Source: Polytrichum commune
Taxonomy: Eukaryota; Streptophyta; Polytrichopsida; Polytrichales; Polytrichaceae
Length of the DNA: 64,000 bases
Reading direction: 5' to 3'
Assembly: GCA_950295325.1 (NCBI GenBank)
Contig: OX485808.1
Location: 39,703,180-39,767,179, forward strand
In this document: piece after piece, positions 1 to 15,816 of the stretch
Position numbering within the stretch: position 1 is the first letter of the stretch
Layout of the letters: each line of letters begins with the position of its first letter
Position numbers and translations under genes: made by a program
Notes under the pieces: generated by a model
What the model was told of the DNA's origin: nothing
Seen by the model: only the letters and a program-made list of their open reading frames with translations
Databases searched by the model: none

Positions 1-1250
1 TAAAATTATGATATTTTTTCTACATACACATAACCATTGATAATATCTTTTGTATATTTTTTTGAAATTTTTAGTCATCTTCATTTTTTGTAGTAATTTT
101 TTTAGTTCAATGTTGCGTCATTCTAGTTAGAAACGGTATGTTTTATAAAAAAAAACAAATCATCAAATTTGGTTACCAATTTTTACTATGTGATAGATAC
201 TATGTATATCTACTCATGAAAAAAAAATCATAAACTTTTGAACCATTTTGGTGATGCTTTATGTAAAAAGTAGATTTTGTTTTATCGCACGTGGTGTTCA
301 ACTTGTCAATGAAGTGTACCCCCCGTGACTTTTTCCCATCCTCCACCATGTTATAGAATCCATTATTCTACCAAATCGAAACAAACCACACTATTTGTCA
401 TCAAACTTATGTAAGAAAATGTATTATACTTTGTGCGTACACTTAATAGTCATTCGGATACGAATTAAGTAGGTGTAGATCAAAAATGAATCCTCACAAC
501 GTTCTTGTGTCTATCAACTCCAAATTAGTTGTCCAGGTTGGGTCCAAGTCATAATTTAGAACACATCTTCAATACGAGGTCTAACAGTAACATTATTCAG
601 CCATGTGGGTCGGTTCCATGACCATGGAATATGTCAACTATATTTTGTGGGCCCATCGAACAAACCAGGAATATCCGCTTATTATTTATATATTCAGGCT
701 GAACTTGAAAATTTGGGTGGAATTATACTCCCGGCACTATGCACAAGAATGATTTGTTCTTACAAGAATATTCGCAGGGAACACTATTCATCCCCAATAT
801 TACTATTCACTGTTCATTCCTTGGAATTACTACTCATAGCAGCACTATCATAAAAAACACCGACACTATTCACAATATTCTAACTATGTAAACCATCACT
901 GTTCATTATTCGTACTGGCGTCAATTTCTTCCCATCTTTTAAGTTTCTTCCCATGAAGATAAGATAGTGAAGGTCCATGTTATATGCTAAAATATAGAAC
1001 GGAACACAACCATGCACTTGAATAATGTTATGACCCCCACGTCCTTTAGAGGTTGGAAAGCAAGATTCACAAGCTTTTGACAAATGTGGATAACCCATTG
1101 GCTTGTTGCATCAAAAGTATGTCCATATTATGGATAAGGTACATTATACACTACAACACATGGTTTTCTAATAGGGCGGCCATTGCACATACTATGGGTG
1201 TATACCGGTAGACTATGTAAGGTATAATCTATATGCAAATTATGGAAAGT
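1..1250. other. AT-rich intergenic DNA
   Basis: No supportable gene, RNA or transposon boundary was found here. Open frames are short and have no recognisable domain or splice context. Confidence 0.5.
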
Positions 1251-1354
1251 GCCTAAAATGCAATCTCCCCTAGAGCTTCATTGTGGCAACTTATGTCTTC
1301 AAGTTCTTCAAGTTCTTCAAAGTATAGAAATGATTGTTTATGTAGTGATCTTGA

Positions 1355-1500
1355 ACCAAATTCTTATGGTAAGGTTGAGGTGGGTTTATGTTAAGGGGTC
1401 TGGGTCCAAGAAACTTGGGGTCCAAAACAACCTGCTATGGATTTACTTTCGCACTCAAGATTGGACCCCAAGCTTGAAGACTGGGTTCTTAAACTAGGAG
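1355..1500 (+). repeat. Dispersed direct repeat, copy 1
   Basis: This stretch (ggtccaaaacaacct, then actcaagattggaccc and ctcaaactaggagga-like text) is repeated in the same orientation at about 2141-2290, with substitutions and small indels. The two copies flank the hairpin element at 1799-1956. No coding potential is seen. It may be part of a longer decayed element. Confidence 0.5.
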
Positions 1501-1798
1501 GAATGTTTTTGCCAATGTTGGCCATGGTATGTAATTTTCGTTATTAACCTTTGGTTAAGGTTGTTTTGATGAAAATAGCCTTTAAAAAAACATCTAGTTT
1601 CAAGAATTAAGATTTTTTTTTGAATGGAACCTTTGGTCCATGAAAGAAATGACAGAGAATTGGTGGGTTTTTTTTTATAAAGGTTATCCGACTAGGTTTT
1701 GGTTTTCAAAGAACTCCAGTCAAGATTCAAATCGAAACATTTGATATGTTGAGATGTGCAGTTATGACTTATAAAAACCACCGTGATAACCGGTGGGC

Positions 1799-1956
1799 GT
1801 AACATTATTTATTTAGATCCATAACAATGTTTTGTGGGACTGACAATATTCCACATAATATTCTTGGATATTCCCCACATTCAGTTTGAGTGTGGGGAAT
1901 ATTTTGTGGAATATTGTTAGTCCCACATAACATTGTTATGGATCTAAATAATGTTA
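1799..1956. repeat. Foldback element (hairpin MITE)
   Basis: The left arm (AACATTATTT, TTTAGATCCATAACAATG, GTGGGACTGACAATATTCC) returns as its reverse complement in the right arm up to AATAATGTTA. The stem is nearly perfect over about 75 bp with an 11-base loop around 1890-1900. The left arm carries a 4-base duplication absent from the right. No target duplication is evident. A MITE is the simplest reading. Confidence 0.75.
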
Positions 1957-2140
1957 TGGGGGTTTGGTGCTGATTCTAATACATGACCAACATTGATATG
2001 CTCTTGAGTGAGGATTCCATGGGAAATTGGGGCCACATTAGCACCACCTTATTTTCCCATACATTGGACATGGACCCTAATGTAAACTCCTTGGGTCCAA
2101 AATTTTGCTCTCGACTAATGAGATGGCTCAATTTTGGAGT

Positions 2141-2290
2141 TTCTTCAATCTTGGACCCTAGTGTAAACCCACCCTAAGGTTCAATTTAGATGCGGTTCAG
2201 GGTCCAAAACACCTTGTAAATGGACCTCACTTTTGGACTCAAGATTGGACTCAAGTTTGAAACTTGGTTTCTCAAACTAGGAGGAGTCAT
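2141..2290 (+). repeat. Dispersed direct repeat, copy 2
   Basis: Second copy of the unit at 1355-1500. It shares the blocks ggtccaaaacacctt, actcaagattgg and caaactaggagga in the same order and orientation. Confidence 0.5.
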
Positions 2291-2639
2291 TTTTTGAACC
2301 GGGGATGCCAATATTTGGTGGGGAAGTGATGCCCCAATCAATTGGTGTGTAAAGCCTTCAGATCAAACTCTTGGTGAGTTGGCTAAAAGGCAAGGTTGAA
2401 AGTGTTTCCATCAAAGTCGCCGAAGTTTTCTTAAGGCTTAAAATATCATGCTCAAAGAGCGGTGTGGGCTATTAGAAATGTAACTTTCTAGTTTGTCATA
2501 CTAGGATGGGTGGGCCCAACTGGCCTTGCACATGCCGATCTGGGGTGGTGGGTCTCATGGCAAAAACCATATTAGATCCCATAGGAGTCTTTCAATCGTT
2601 CTTGAGATGGCAAGAGAAGGTCCTAAGACTTGGTGGGTA

Positions 2640-3130
2640 TCTCAGGTTTTAAGAATATTTGTATACCCAAGTCATGATTTGGGTCAATGCCATCATTGTT
2701 ACTAGGATGATTTTACCTTGGTATAAAGCATTGTTGGACTGGTATCATCCTTTTTTCATACAATCGGGTGCCTATAATTCTCCTTTTTTTCTTCTTCTTT
2801 TTTACCCTCAAATTTTAATACTAGTAGAGCATATGTATTTGATGGTTATTTTGTTTTCAATACCATTCGAGTCTATTTACCATGCGAGAACTTTCATACT
2901 TAGATAGAATCGCCCTAGTATTAACATGGTTTAAGAATGGTATTGACCCATATAACAACGTGGGGATACAAAGATTTTCTCGCCTTGGCATATCCACCAC
3001 ATATGAATACTTGACTGGTATTGTAAATTTAATACTCACAAGAAGGTTCTTTGATACCATTATTGATGCTGATTGTTCATACCATGCACTCACCTATTTA
3101 CCAATCCAACACTACATATGAAGATTCTTG
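2640..3130 (+). repeat. Dispersed repeat related to 16600-16820
   Basis: The blocks ggtgggtatctca, acttgagtca-like, aaggccat-like and ttgcatggtat recur in the same order around 16610-16750. The sequence is AT-rich and its frames are not convincing as proteins. It looks like an old, unclassified transposable element. Confidence 0.4.
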
Positions 3131-3199
3131 CATGGTATATGAACCCAAATGACGTCGAAAACAAATATAGCCTCAAAGTTTTACACCCTTTTGATATAA

Positions 3200-3370
3200 A
3201 AAAAAGTAAAAACCTCATTATACATACCCGAATGGTATTAGAAAAAGAGTGAAAATCTCATCGTAGAAACCCTCTTTGGTATTAGAAAAAGTGAAATCCT
3301 CATTGTAGACACCCTCTTCGTTGAAATAAAGTGAAAACCTCATTATAGATGCCCTCCTGGTAAAAAAAAG
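3200..3370 (+). repeat. Tandem repeat, about 43-bp unit, four copies
   Basis: A unit resembling gtgaaaacctcattatagac followed by accctcttnggtattagaaa is repeated four times with divergence, starting near 3203, 3240, 3284 and 3328. A single unit-like block (gcgaaatcctcattatagaa) also occurs near 16770, linking it to the dispersed repeat there. Confidence 0.7.
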
Positions 3371-4866
3371 TTACGATATACGCAAGAGTAAATTAGGGCT
3401 GATTAAGATTAATCAACGACAGTAATATCATCCACCACGGCTGAACTACATCCATCCATCCATCCATTGACTGGGGGTAGGGGGTAGGGTTGACCCGCGA
3501 AACCCTGGCCCCAGCTAAGCTCCCTCCTCCGACCATCGCCATCGGCGCTTTGATTGTTGCTGGGATCTCGTCTCCGCCATTGCCACATCCTTCCCGGCAG
3601 CTCGACCACGATCTGCCCCTCTTCATTACGCACCCGTGGACACCAGCCTTGCCCAATTTGGTAAAGAATCGAGCTCAAAACTTCTAACCCCATTCCCAAA
3701 ACCCTCGTCCTAGCCTCCCTCAGTTCCTCCCTATGCAGCAACCGAGCTTCACAAGAGTTTTTGCACAGGAATTCCAGTGCTTGTTTTAACATTTGTGGCC
3801 AGGGTTTCCAGCAGTGGTATAAGGCATCCCCGGGGGTTTAAAATTTCCTTCCAGTTTGGGGTTTGTGGTCATCATGTTGCGGATAGAATTGAATAGATGC
3901 TGCTGCTGAGCTTAAGGTACGAAAGTGTTTTGATGTGCACCTTCCTTCAACCTTCCTTGCCTTTCCTCGCCTTTTCGTGATGATGTTAGCATCAAATTTG
4001 AGTTTAAAATTTTAAGTTGATATGATGTGTTAAGTTAGGGAAACTTCTCGGCGCCATGTGAAGGATGTGAAGGACGATGAGTCCTGGTCACGCGGTTGAA
4101 ATTGAACATGGTAATGATGTTCCATGATGGCATTGTAATGGATTAAGCTTACCTATGACATGACCGTTTGGTTGTTGCTTGCTTGATGTATGGTGGAACT
4201 GGAGGTCGTTTTTAATAATGAGGGAGTAGAGGGTTTTCACTTCATATACTGAACCCTACGTGTGCTGTGTGCATTCTCTTATTCATGTTTGTTTGTTTGC
4301 TGTGGTGTTTGCGTTTGTTTGTAGGAGTGCGCTTTGCTGCATCTCTGTCTGTCTCTCTTTCTATCCCGGATTGAATGGGAAAACATGAGAGGAGAGTGGC
4401 TTGATTGTTGCTGCTGCGACCAAAACAAGAGATTTTCAGCTTTCCAGCAGCTTCTTCTAAGAGACCGTTTCCTCTGAAGTTATTGAAGGTTATTGAAGTT
4501 GTCACTGGAGTGGGGGTTTTATCAGCAGTATTGATAAGGATGTGGCAGACTGAGGGGGGAGGAAGCTTTGACAAGTTCTGGGCTAGGTTGAATATGTCCA
4601 CTACTGAGAGCATCATCATCAGCAGTCGAGAAATTTGAAGGTGAGGAACGCTGCGATCCGACGACAAGAGTTTTGCAGAGCTCATCAAATGCTCAGATTC
4701 CTTAAGAGGGAGAGAGAGAGGGTTTATTATACATTTTGCGGAACAAGGGAGTTGAGGTGCTGCACCCCAGGGTTTCTGTGTACGTCAGGGATGATGAGAA
4801 GTATCATTGAGCTGCTGCCTCAGATGTTCTGCTGAGCACAACTCTAGGGAGGAGGTGATGGTAACC
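3371..4866 (+). promoter_or_regulatory. Upstream region and probable 5' leader of the WRKY gene
   Basis: About 1.5 kb separates the tandem repeat from the WRKY start codon. It is more GC-rich than the surroundings and has several upstream ATGs, including an upstream frame at 4405-4638. Candidate start codons for the WRKY frame are 4858 and 4867. No TATA box or leader intron could be fixed with confidence. Confidence 0.35.
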
Positions 4867-8309
<3,443 letters not shown>

Positions 8310-8837
8310 CGTTTGAATCCCTCTATACCCCCTGAGCCTTTAGACAGCTGTTTTTCAAAATTTTATTCACAAATTTTTCTTTCTCCATTTCTTTTGATTT
8401 TATGGCTTAAAAAGTCTTTGCTCCATGGGTTAGCTGCCATCATCGACACTGAAATTTCTTCTCATCAAATTTTGATGCTTGGTGTCAGTGGCAGAAATTT
8501 ACACATCTAGGTTACCATACACAATTCATGGAGGTTTGCACCCTTGATACTTCTGTTAAACAGATATATACTCATGGAATGTCACATTGCTCACAACATC
8601 CTCGTTGTTGGCTTTGGGGTGGTAGAATTTTTTGTTGTGCATTATGAAACCACTCTTCGAACAGAACTCTGCGTATTGTATCCTTGTCTTGCTGATCTCT
8701 TCAGAGTGCTGTTCACGTTTCTTGCATTGGTTTTTTGTTATTGTTTATTGGCAGCTGAACATTTTCCTAGGCAAACCTCCTTTTTGCTTGTGAATTGACC
8801 ACCTTATACAATGCATATTTGTCACTGAAAAAGTCTC

Positions 8838-9212
8838 TATAGTTCACAATCATTGTGGTAGATTGTGAGATTTGCTATCTAACTATATCTTTTATTTATT
8901 TGAGAGGTGATTATTCCTCAGTCCTGCCTTAGTGTTTTATTCACTTATTCTCGAGCCACAAAATTCTAGGCAGTTTTAAATCACATTGATTCAACTTTAG
9001 TTGGTTTGACTTCAAATTGCAGATTTTATTTGAAAACAATAGTTGAGTTTGTTTCCAATCTCAACTAAATTTCAAACATTCTCTGAGAATGTTTCTGTAC
9101 CTTCAAATGGATATGTTCACGTGCAAACATTCTTACAGTATTGTCATAGTGTCAAATACTTTCGAGCTACATCAATGATCTGACAATCTCCCACAATAAT
9201 TGTGAACTGTCG
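8838..9212. repeat. Small inverted-repeat element
   Basis: The left arm near 8838-8875 (agttcacaatcattgtgg, agattgtgagat) reappears as an imperfect reverse complement near 9178-9212 (ctgacaatctcccacaataa, ttgtgaactg). Weaker inverted pairs lie inside. This fits a decayed MITE of about 375 bp. No target duplication was found. Confidence 0.5.
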
Positions 9213-9221
9213 TGCATTCAC

Positions 9222-9325
9222 TGATGGGAATAAGAGAGGGTGTCACATGACACTTGGTGCTACATGACAAGTCACAAAAACCACTCTAATTTCAGTTCTA
9301 CACCAAATCAGATGTCTAGTTCACT
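9222..9325 (+). repeat. Short dispersed repeat, copy 1
   Basis: Shares agagaggrtgtcayatgaca, cttggt, ctctaatt and aaatcagatgt with about 18205-18310, which lies inside an intron of the PHT4 gene (that gene is on the opposite strand). Confidence 0.45.
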
Positions 9326-10196
9326 GATTTATGTGATATCAATCACTGAGCAGGATGAATTGAATGGCCAGGTCAGGTTTTCGAGTTTTACCCACCTTAA
9401 GAGATACAACTATTTACTTGTAATTGTCCAAAAGAGGCTGCATAAAACCATCTCTGCATGCACAAAGATTGTCACATGTACCAAAGGGTTTGTATTATTC
9501 ATTTGGTGAACAGTGAGTGTAAGATTTAAATGAATTAATATATGATAAAGCTTAGTCTTGATATACCGTTAGCACCTTGGCAAGTTCAACAGTTCAAATG
9601 TTAAATCACAATTTATTTTTGTGCCACATTGACTACTGTCAGTGGGTTTAAGTCAATGGGCTCCTGACTCATGCCATTTTTGTTCTAAACTTAGTGAGGT
9701 TTTGTAGATTTCATCCACACAACTCAGAGAGTTTCATGCAGAATGGATCACAAATTAGAACATGATGAGTCAAACACACTGAAGATTGGTAAAGTTGATA
9801 GTGAAGGATCACTTTATATTGATGTCTGTCAGCACAAGTTGAGTTTCAACAGGCTACTAAGCAGTAAACCAACAACCTTTTGCCTGGCAAATCTCTTCGA
9901 TGTCACATCTTCAAATTTCCAGTGTACATTCTCAATGTAAAAGTTGCTTTACAACTCGTGACAAAATTGTCAACAAGGATTTTGTTCATCTGTGCAGTGA
10001 ATGTTTCACACATTTCCAATGGCAGAACAAAATATTGGAGCTTTCTTGAGAGCCATGGCGATCAAGCTGCAAGAAATGATCTTCATGTCTTTCAATTCGA
10101 AGCCTACCTAACCTAGTCTTGGAGCAATACTAAAAGTACAAGAGAATGACCGTTTTCCTCTTAACGAGCAAATGCATCTACATTTGAGTCATTCAA

Positions 10197-13100
10197 CTAT
10201 TGTTTTCCTGTAAGTAAATTGTAATTAGCCTCATGCCATAGCTGTTCCATGCCATCAAGGTGGGCTAGGCCGACAACAGCTACCACCTTCCCATTCAAGT
10301 TACGCAATGCCTTCGTCATAGCCTCATTTCTTTCTCCCAGAAGAACCTGTGATGATCCAATTGATAGAGCAGTATGTGAATAAAGTGTACAAGAGTAATT
10401 TATATGATCCATGTAAGGTAGATGCACCTATTTCAGTTTGTGTTTGCATGATCTCATAGTGACACATTAGAGTAAGAGTATTTATAATAGAGGAAACATA
10501 TGTTACATACTTCTCAAAAATAAAAAACCAAGTGGAGGTGTAGCATGACTCATGTGCACACAACCACGACAAATTCACTCTAGGTAGATGGTCCATAAAT
10601 TCATTCATTGTACACTTCACACAAGAAATATGTACATAAGGCATTATAAGCAAGTGTGACAAGTCGCATGTGGAGCAAATTTAAGTATTGGAAATAGATG
10701 TGGGGCTAACTTATATATATATGCTAAACCACAATGTGTAAATAATAATAGTAATGCACATGATTGGGCTAACATTATTACCTTGGTGAGAGCAGGAGCT
10801 CCTTTCTCCATTTCTTCATTAAATCGACGCACAATTTTGCGGTCACGTAGTTGCTCAAACATATCTCCGGTACTCTTGGGAGCCTCTGAGCTCCCATTCA
10901 TTTGTTGTGCAACGTCCCGAGGCATCGGTTGTGCAAAGAATTGAAATGCATCCTGCATCGACATTTGCTCTCCCAAGTGCTTTATGGTCAAATCAATATC
11001 TTGATCGCCCAAGACAATCTTAGCGCCCACATTCTTTCCCTCCTCAATGGCCACCTACAAATGCAATCTCCACAATATTAGCTCAAAACAACTTAGTTCC
11101 TCAAACAAGGAGTTTTGATGGATCTTTTGAGGATTTTTCAATTAAGTTTCAACTCACTCCAAATTAAATTACGATGTCAAGCCTCCTTTTGAAAGGTGAG
11201 AGAAAATCATGAGTCATAGGCCCTTGGTATTTAGATTCAAGATACTTTGAGAGATGTTTTTTTTTTTTCTTTTGTCTAGAAGTGAATTTCAACTTTCTCA
11301 ATGAAGGGTATGACATTTTTAATGTCGATGACTACCTAAGTATATTTAATGCCTGACATGTTTTACCTTCAACTCAACTTTTATCAAAACTCGCTTGGTG
11401 TTTCACCCTCGAAGTTTGTGAACACCTCTATATAATCCACACTTCACATGAAAGATCAAAATAAAAAATAGCATACATGTATAGTATTAATGCAGGGTTA
11501 AATTTTCACCTTGAATTCTTGGCCAGGTTGCAGGCCACGAGTAGCAAGCAAGCGGTAGAAGCTTGAGAGACCGATACCGACAAGTTTGCCCATGGCTCCA
11601 ATATTCCCATTCGCAAGCGTTTGCACCATTTGCTGCACAAAGGCAAAGGGATTCTCCCTCCCTCTTGCACCAACAGATTGGCTCTTCATCATACTTTCAT
11701 ACCGCTTCCTGTCCAACTCCACCATCACATAATCTGGTCGCACTCTCCTAATCACCTGCATATACAATGCAAAACAAACAAATATCTAAATAAACGAAAG
11801 AATAGAATTCAATGTCCATGCATCCAATATACATTGAAAAAAAGAATGGAGAGCGAGAACACATGGACGCTAGCGCAGTCGCCATTCCAAAGTTCCAAAA
11901 CAATTGACCATCAACAACATCAAATTCAATAGACAGAACAAGGATGACTTGAAACATTAATTCATATGCACGAGTGCAATGCACCCAATCTAGTAACTTA
12001 CAAGCGACAAGGAGAAATGAGGAGTCTATGTAATTTATACCTCTCTAACTTCATCTGCACTTTGTTGCGAAACATGTGAGGTGCCCACCAAGTAGACCTC
12101 ACTTCCATTGGCTTCATTCTTCAAGTACACCACCGTCCCATCACTCTGTCGGTGCTTCATAGCTGCCTCCTTGGATTCGTCCTTCACCTTGTCCTTAGTT
12201 GAATCAGTATCTGAAGTTCTAATCTCCTCTTGACGATCTGTTTCTGCTGCATTCTTCTTCTTGCTTTCTTCCTCCTCCTCCGCTCTTTGGAGCTCCGCAG
12301 GATCATACACTTGAGCCTCTGATGGCCGCTTCTTCTCGTTAGCATCATCATCATCATCAGCAGCAGCAGCTGGCGGTGGGGAAGTAGAATTGGGTTGTGA
12401 TTTTTGCCACTGCTTCTGCAACCGCTCCCTCTCCTCCGCCACTCCCTTGTCCCACTCCTTCATCCACCCGTTCAAAAAATCGTACACCGTCGTCCCCCTG
12501 TTTGTTTTAAAACACAATTTCCATAGATATTGTGAGGGATTGTTGCTTAGTTGCAAGTTGGAAGACGCATGTGCAAACTCCATTGCAAATCCTTCCAAAA
12601 CAATTGGTGATTGGGTTTACGAACGTTTTTTTAGTGGATGCCTTTCTGATGGATGTCTTCTGAGTGGGAGGACGACATGGCTGTTGTAATGGGCCTAGTA
12701 ATTTGGGGAAACTTAAAGTAAGCCTCCAACCTGTGTATGCCATAAGGTACCCGGCCTATGAAACTTTCTAGACATAGTAAATCCTGTTCCCTCTCTTCCA
12801 CCCACTTCAGATTCAGTTTGAAATTGAAGCAAGATTCTACATTCGTGCATTTCTATTCTAGAATCAGGCGCACTTCAGTTGATTGATGAAGACTGAAATG
12901 AAATTCACATTCTGCATACGGCATTTTTATTGGAGAGTCAAACTGTAACCAACCGTAGCTAAGATGATAATTACCGAAGAAAGAGAACAGGTTCCCCCCC
13001 CACTTAACGACATAATTGTTCATAATCCTACTATTGCTACAGACCAAAAGTATAGTGGTAATGAAATCACCTATTCTCCCGAGCACTGTCTGGTTGAGCT

Positions 13101-13768
13101 CCGCCTCCACCCTGAGCGTTTCGCAACCTCTTCTCCACCTCCTTCACCAACTCATCGACGCTAGACTGGTCCACCCCCTGATTCCCAGACGCCGCTCTCA
13201 ACCTCTGCTCCAGCTCCCGCAACAAGGCCATGTCGGATCTGGAATTCGACGATTCTGCACTCCGCCTCCCCCTCATCATCTGCTCCTGTATCATCTGTCG
13301 CATCCTCATCATCTCTTGCTGTTGCTTAGCTATCATGGCTCGGTTATACCTCTCCCTCTCTTGCTGCTGCTGCTGAGCTCGCATCCTCCTCTCATCTTGA
13401 CCTTGCTTCCGCCTCTCCCACTCCCTCCTAGCATTGGTGCCACTGCGGCCAGCACCGTAATTGGGAGCAAAAATTGGTCCGAAAGGTGTCATGATGATCC
13501 TTCCTGACGATGATGACCCTCCCCTCACCCTTTCTGAGGGGTCAGTACTGAAACATCGAACTGCATGGCCTCCCTTTGCAACCTGCACCGACCTGCTCTG
13601 GCAGGAAACTCTCTTCCCTAGAAACAAAGTAGGATGATTCCTCACCGTGGACGAGCAAGATAAGGAAGTTGTTGTTGTTGCAACATGATCATGCTGCTTG
13701 TGAATGTGGTCAAGATGGGGAAGAGTGGCGATGGATCCTAGTGCTGATCCCAAAGACGTGGTCGCCAT
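10197..13768 (-). CDS. TraB/TIKI-family protein with N-terminal transit-like, Q-rich extension
   Basis: Plant TraB-domain protein. The family is related to bacterial TraB/PrgY and animal TIKI and is a putative metalloprotease fold; its biochemical role in plants is unclear. Exons on -: 13768-13071, 12497-12041, 11755-11510, 11054-10782, 10346-10197; phases close to 607 aa. The first 70 or so residues are S/T-rich and poor in acidic residues, like a plastid or mitochondrial transit peptide. Residues about 100-215 are charged and Q/M-rich, probably coiled coil. The TraB domain has the first GxxH motif (GTSH, 371-374), VELD (397-400) and the second GxxH motif (GLAH, 584-587), the two hallmarks of the fold. 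Exon 1 could be mistaken for its own gene, but its AG|GTGATT donor at 13071/13070 joins exon 2 in phase (AG+G = Arg). Exon 2 also carries short acidic and Lys-rich low-complexity runs. Confidence 0.9.
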
Positions 13769-14769
13769 AGCTCTCGATGCGAATTACGGATGTCAACTAC
13801 TGCGCCCTTCGAATTTGCTCAACAAACTGTAAGGCAGGTAATCTGGTGAGCCTCCGACGACGTTGGAGGTGTGAGCTGCTCGATGTTAGTGAACAGTTTT
13901 GGAATGACGAGGTGTCGAATCACAAGATATATAGTAGCTCGTGAAAAGTTTTTTCGAGGGAGGCTAATGATGCAGCTTCCCGAGAAGGTCGAGGCGGTGG
14001 TGGTGATGATGATCAGAGAACTTTTGTGCTAGTCAAGGATGGAAGATTCTTCCTGAAGTAGCCACATCGACTAGTTACTGCGGAGGTGTCACCGCAAATT
14101 TTATTTTTGAGTCCATCGTCGATCGACGATGAGGTCCATCCCGCCGCTTTTTACTTTGGGATAGATTCTTCTGTCTGATCGATGTGGGAGCAATCGAAAT
14201 GGTCACCGACCGATCATACCGTAAGACTGATGATGTCTGTCTGGCTCAACACTTTCGAGTGCCGATAGGTAGTATCGTAGTATCCACCTGGGATCCAACA
14301 GGGTATTGACGAATGTTAATCCGACACGTGGCACATTCTGTGGCGAAGCAGACGTCAGTCTACGGTGTGTTAAGGTGAGTTCAGGGGCTTAATCATGTGG
14401 GAGACTGGGAGTCACTCTTGTTATTTGGACATGTAGTTTAGTGCTATTCAAGTGGTATAATAGTTGGACCATTGTAAGAAAATACCCATCTCACTTTAGG
14501 ACCCTTAGAATTGGCAAGGTTTAGAGATAAGGATGGACACCCAAACAAAGCATGTGGTAAGATGAGATTAGATTAGATTATGTGCACAAAATAGAGTAAC
14601 CATTCCAGGTTCAATAGTTAACATTGTCGATAGGGTTTGTGTGATTGTTCAAAGAGAAAGCGAATCTTCAAGTCTTTGGACTTTCGTATTTTTTTGCATC
14701 TCCACTATGTTTTTGAAACTTATTTGAGAAGTTTCAACAAGAGAATTCGACAATCTTTGTGATTCGGAA
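13769..14769. promoter_or_regulatory. Upstream region of the TraB gene
   Basis: About 1 kb without a supportable gene. It includes a perfect 18-bp palindrome, CATCGTCGATCGACGATG, at 14114-14131. This is the likely promoter side of the TraB gene, but no core promoter element is assigned. Confidence 0.35.
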
Positions 14770-15084
14770 TTGCTAACTGGAGGAGACAATCCCCTCAAAG
14801 CCGATGAATCGGGTGAACATGTTTACGGAATTTTGATAGTGCCTGCAATACCTAGGGCCACTCGACTCAATCTGCCCCCCTCACAAGCTTTTTTTAGACT
14901 TCTTGAAGTTTGGAATTTAAATAGAAATGGTTTTCCAAAGGTTCAACCTGGAGCTCACAATTCCCTAAACCTTCGTAGCCTCCAACCACAGGGATGGGAA
15001 AGCTCATTCTTCGTTGTGCGTGTTGAGGATTCATCCACAAGCATTCATCCACAAGCATTCCTGGAGGGAGCTTTTCGAATCTAA
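14770..15084 (+). pseudogene. Possible retroelement gag-like fragment
   Basis: An open stretch encodes about 104 residues ending in a hydrophobic and aromatic segment (LQPQGWESSFFVVRVED). This faintly resembles the W...FFV segment seen in some plant retroelement gag-like proteins. There is no ATG at the start, no upstream exon and no downstream pol. The next 150 bp are unusually GC-rich. A low-confidence relic; it could be chance. Confidence 0.2.
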
Positions 15085-15289
15085 GGGGTGCGATCTCCAC
15101 CGTCCGATTGCGATCTGGTGTCTAGAAGCGAGGAGCAGCTGTAGCGGCAGGCCAGGGAGGGACGTGGCCCAAAGAGACGCTGGATTGGGGCGCAAGAAAG
15201 GGCCAGGCTACCAGCGGTGCCTCGCGGCTGCGGCTCCTCTATAAAAACTAAGAATGCCTGAAGAAATTGATTCCACTATGTCTAACACC

Positions 15290-15700
15290 ATGAGTTGGGT
15301 TGGATGCATTTTATGTGGATAAGGTAAATGGGTCTTAAATGGTTACTTTTCTCTGACTAACCACTTCTCCTAGGAAATGAAACATGCAATTAGTAGGAGA
15401 TGGTTAGCAAATCCAAATTGAGGCCGTGACCATTTTCCTCATAAATTTTAGAGCCCATATGAATATCTTATTTGTTATGAAAGTGAAGATCTCCATGATT
15501 ATTAAATAATCATATACGTTCCCCCCCCCCAAAAAAAAATAGAAAATAGAAAATTGAACCTACAGAATGGTTATCACATTTTGAGCAGGTAGTCCTGTCT
15601 CTTTTAATATGCCTTTTTGGTATGGGGTCATGAAGCTACACCTAACCGCTTACCACTCAATCATAGGTGTCCAATTAAGATGAGTAACCAAATGAGGAAT
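15290..15700 (+). repeat. Dispersed repeat family R2
   Basis: Recognised by blocks such as cttctcctaggaaatgaaac, catatgaatatctta, atgaaagtgaagat, catatacgt and accactcaa...aggtgtcc. Related copies lie near 28750-29000, 32205-32380 (reverse), 32690-32749 plus 34078-34400, and 52730-52800 plus 53740-54010. No coding capacity; class unknown. This copy holds a run of C followed by a run of A at about 15521-15538. Confidence 0.55.
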
Positions 15701-15816
15701 GTCTACCTTATGTACTAATATTTGCATTTTCAACATTGTTGCAGATGTTGAACCTCATTAGTGGTATTTACCAATGTTGGACCCTTGGGGAGGGGGGGGG
15801 TGGGTACTTTTCAAAC

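Larger units (their letters stand above)
8310..10196. other. Region downstream of WRKY and of TraB (convergent 3' ends)
   Basis: The WRKY (+) and TraB (-) genes converge on this 1.9-kb AT-rich gap. It holds a foldback element at about 8838-9212 and a dispersed repeat at about 9222-9325. No further gene is supportable. Polyadenylation sites were not resolved. Confidence 0.5.

Noticed and set aside
3409..3792. 127-codon frame on - near the left end
   Set aside because: Starts and stops without splice context, overlaps another frame over its whole length, has a short tandem catcc repeat and shows no domain.
12507..12743. Frame extending TraB exon 2 upstream on -
   Set aside because: Different reading frame from exon 2; a good acceptor at 12498 and matching phase from exon 1 explain the true exon start.
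13016..13507. Frame on + opposite TraB exon 1
   Set aside because: Leucine, proline and histidine-rich antisense shadow of the Q/R-rich exon; no signals of its own.
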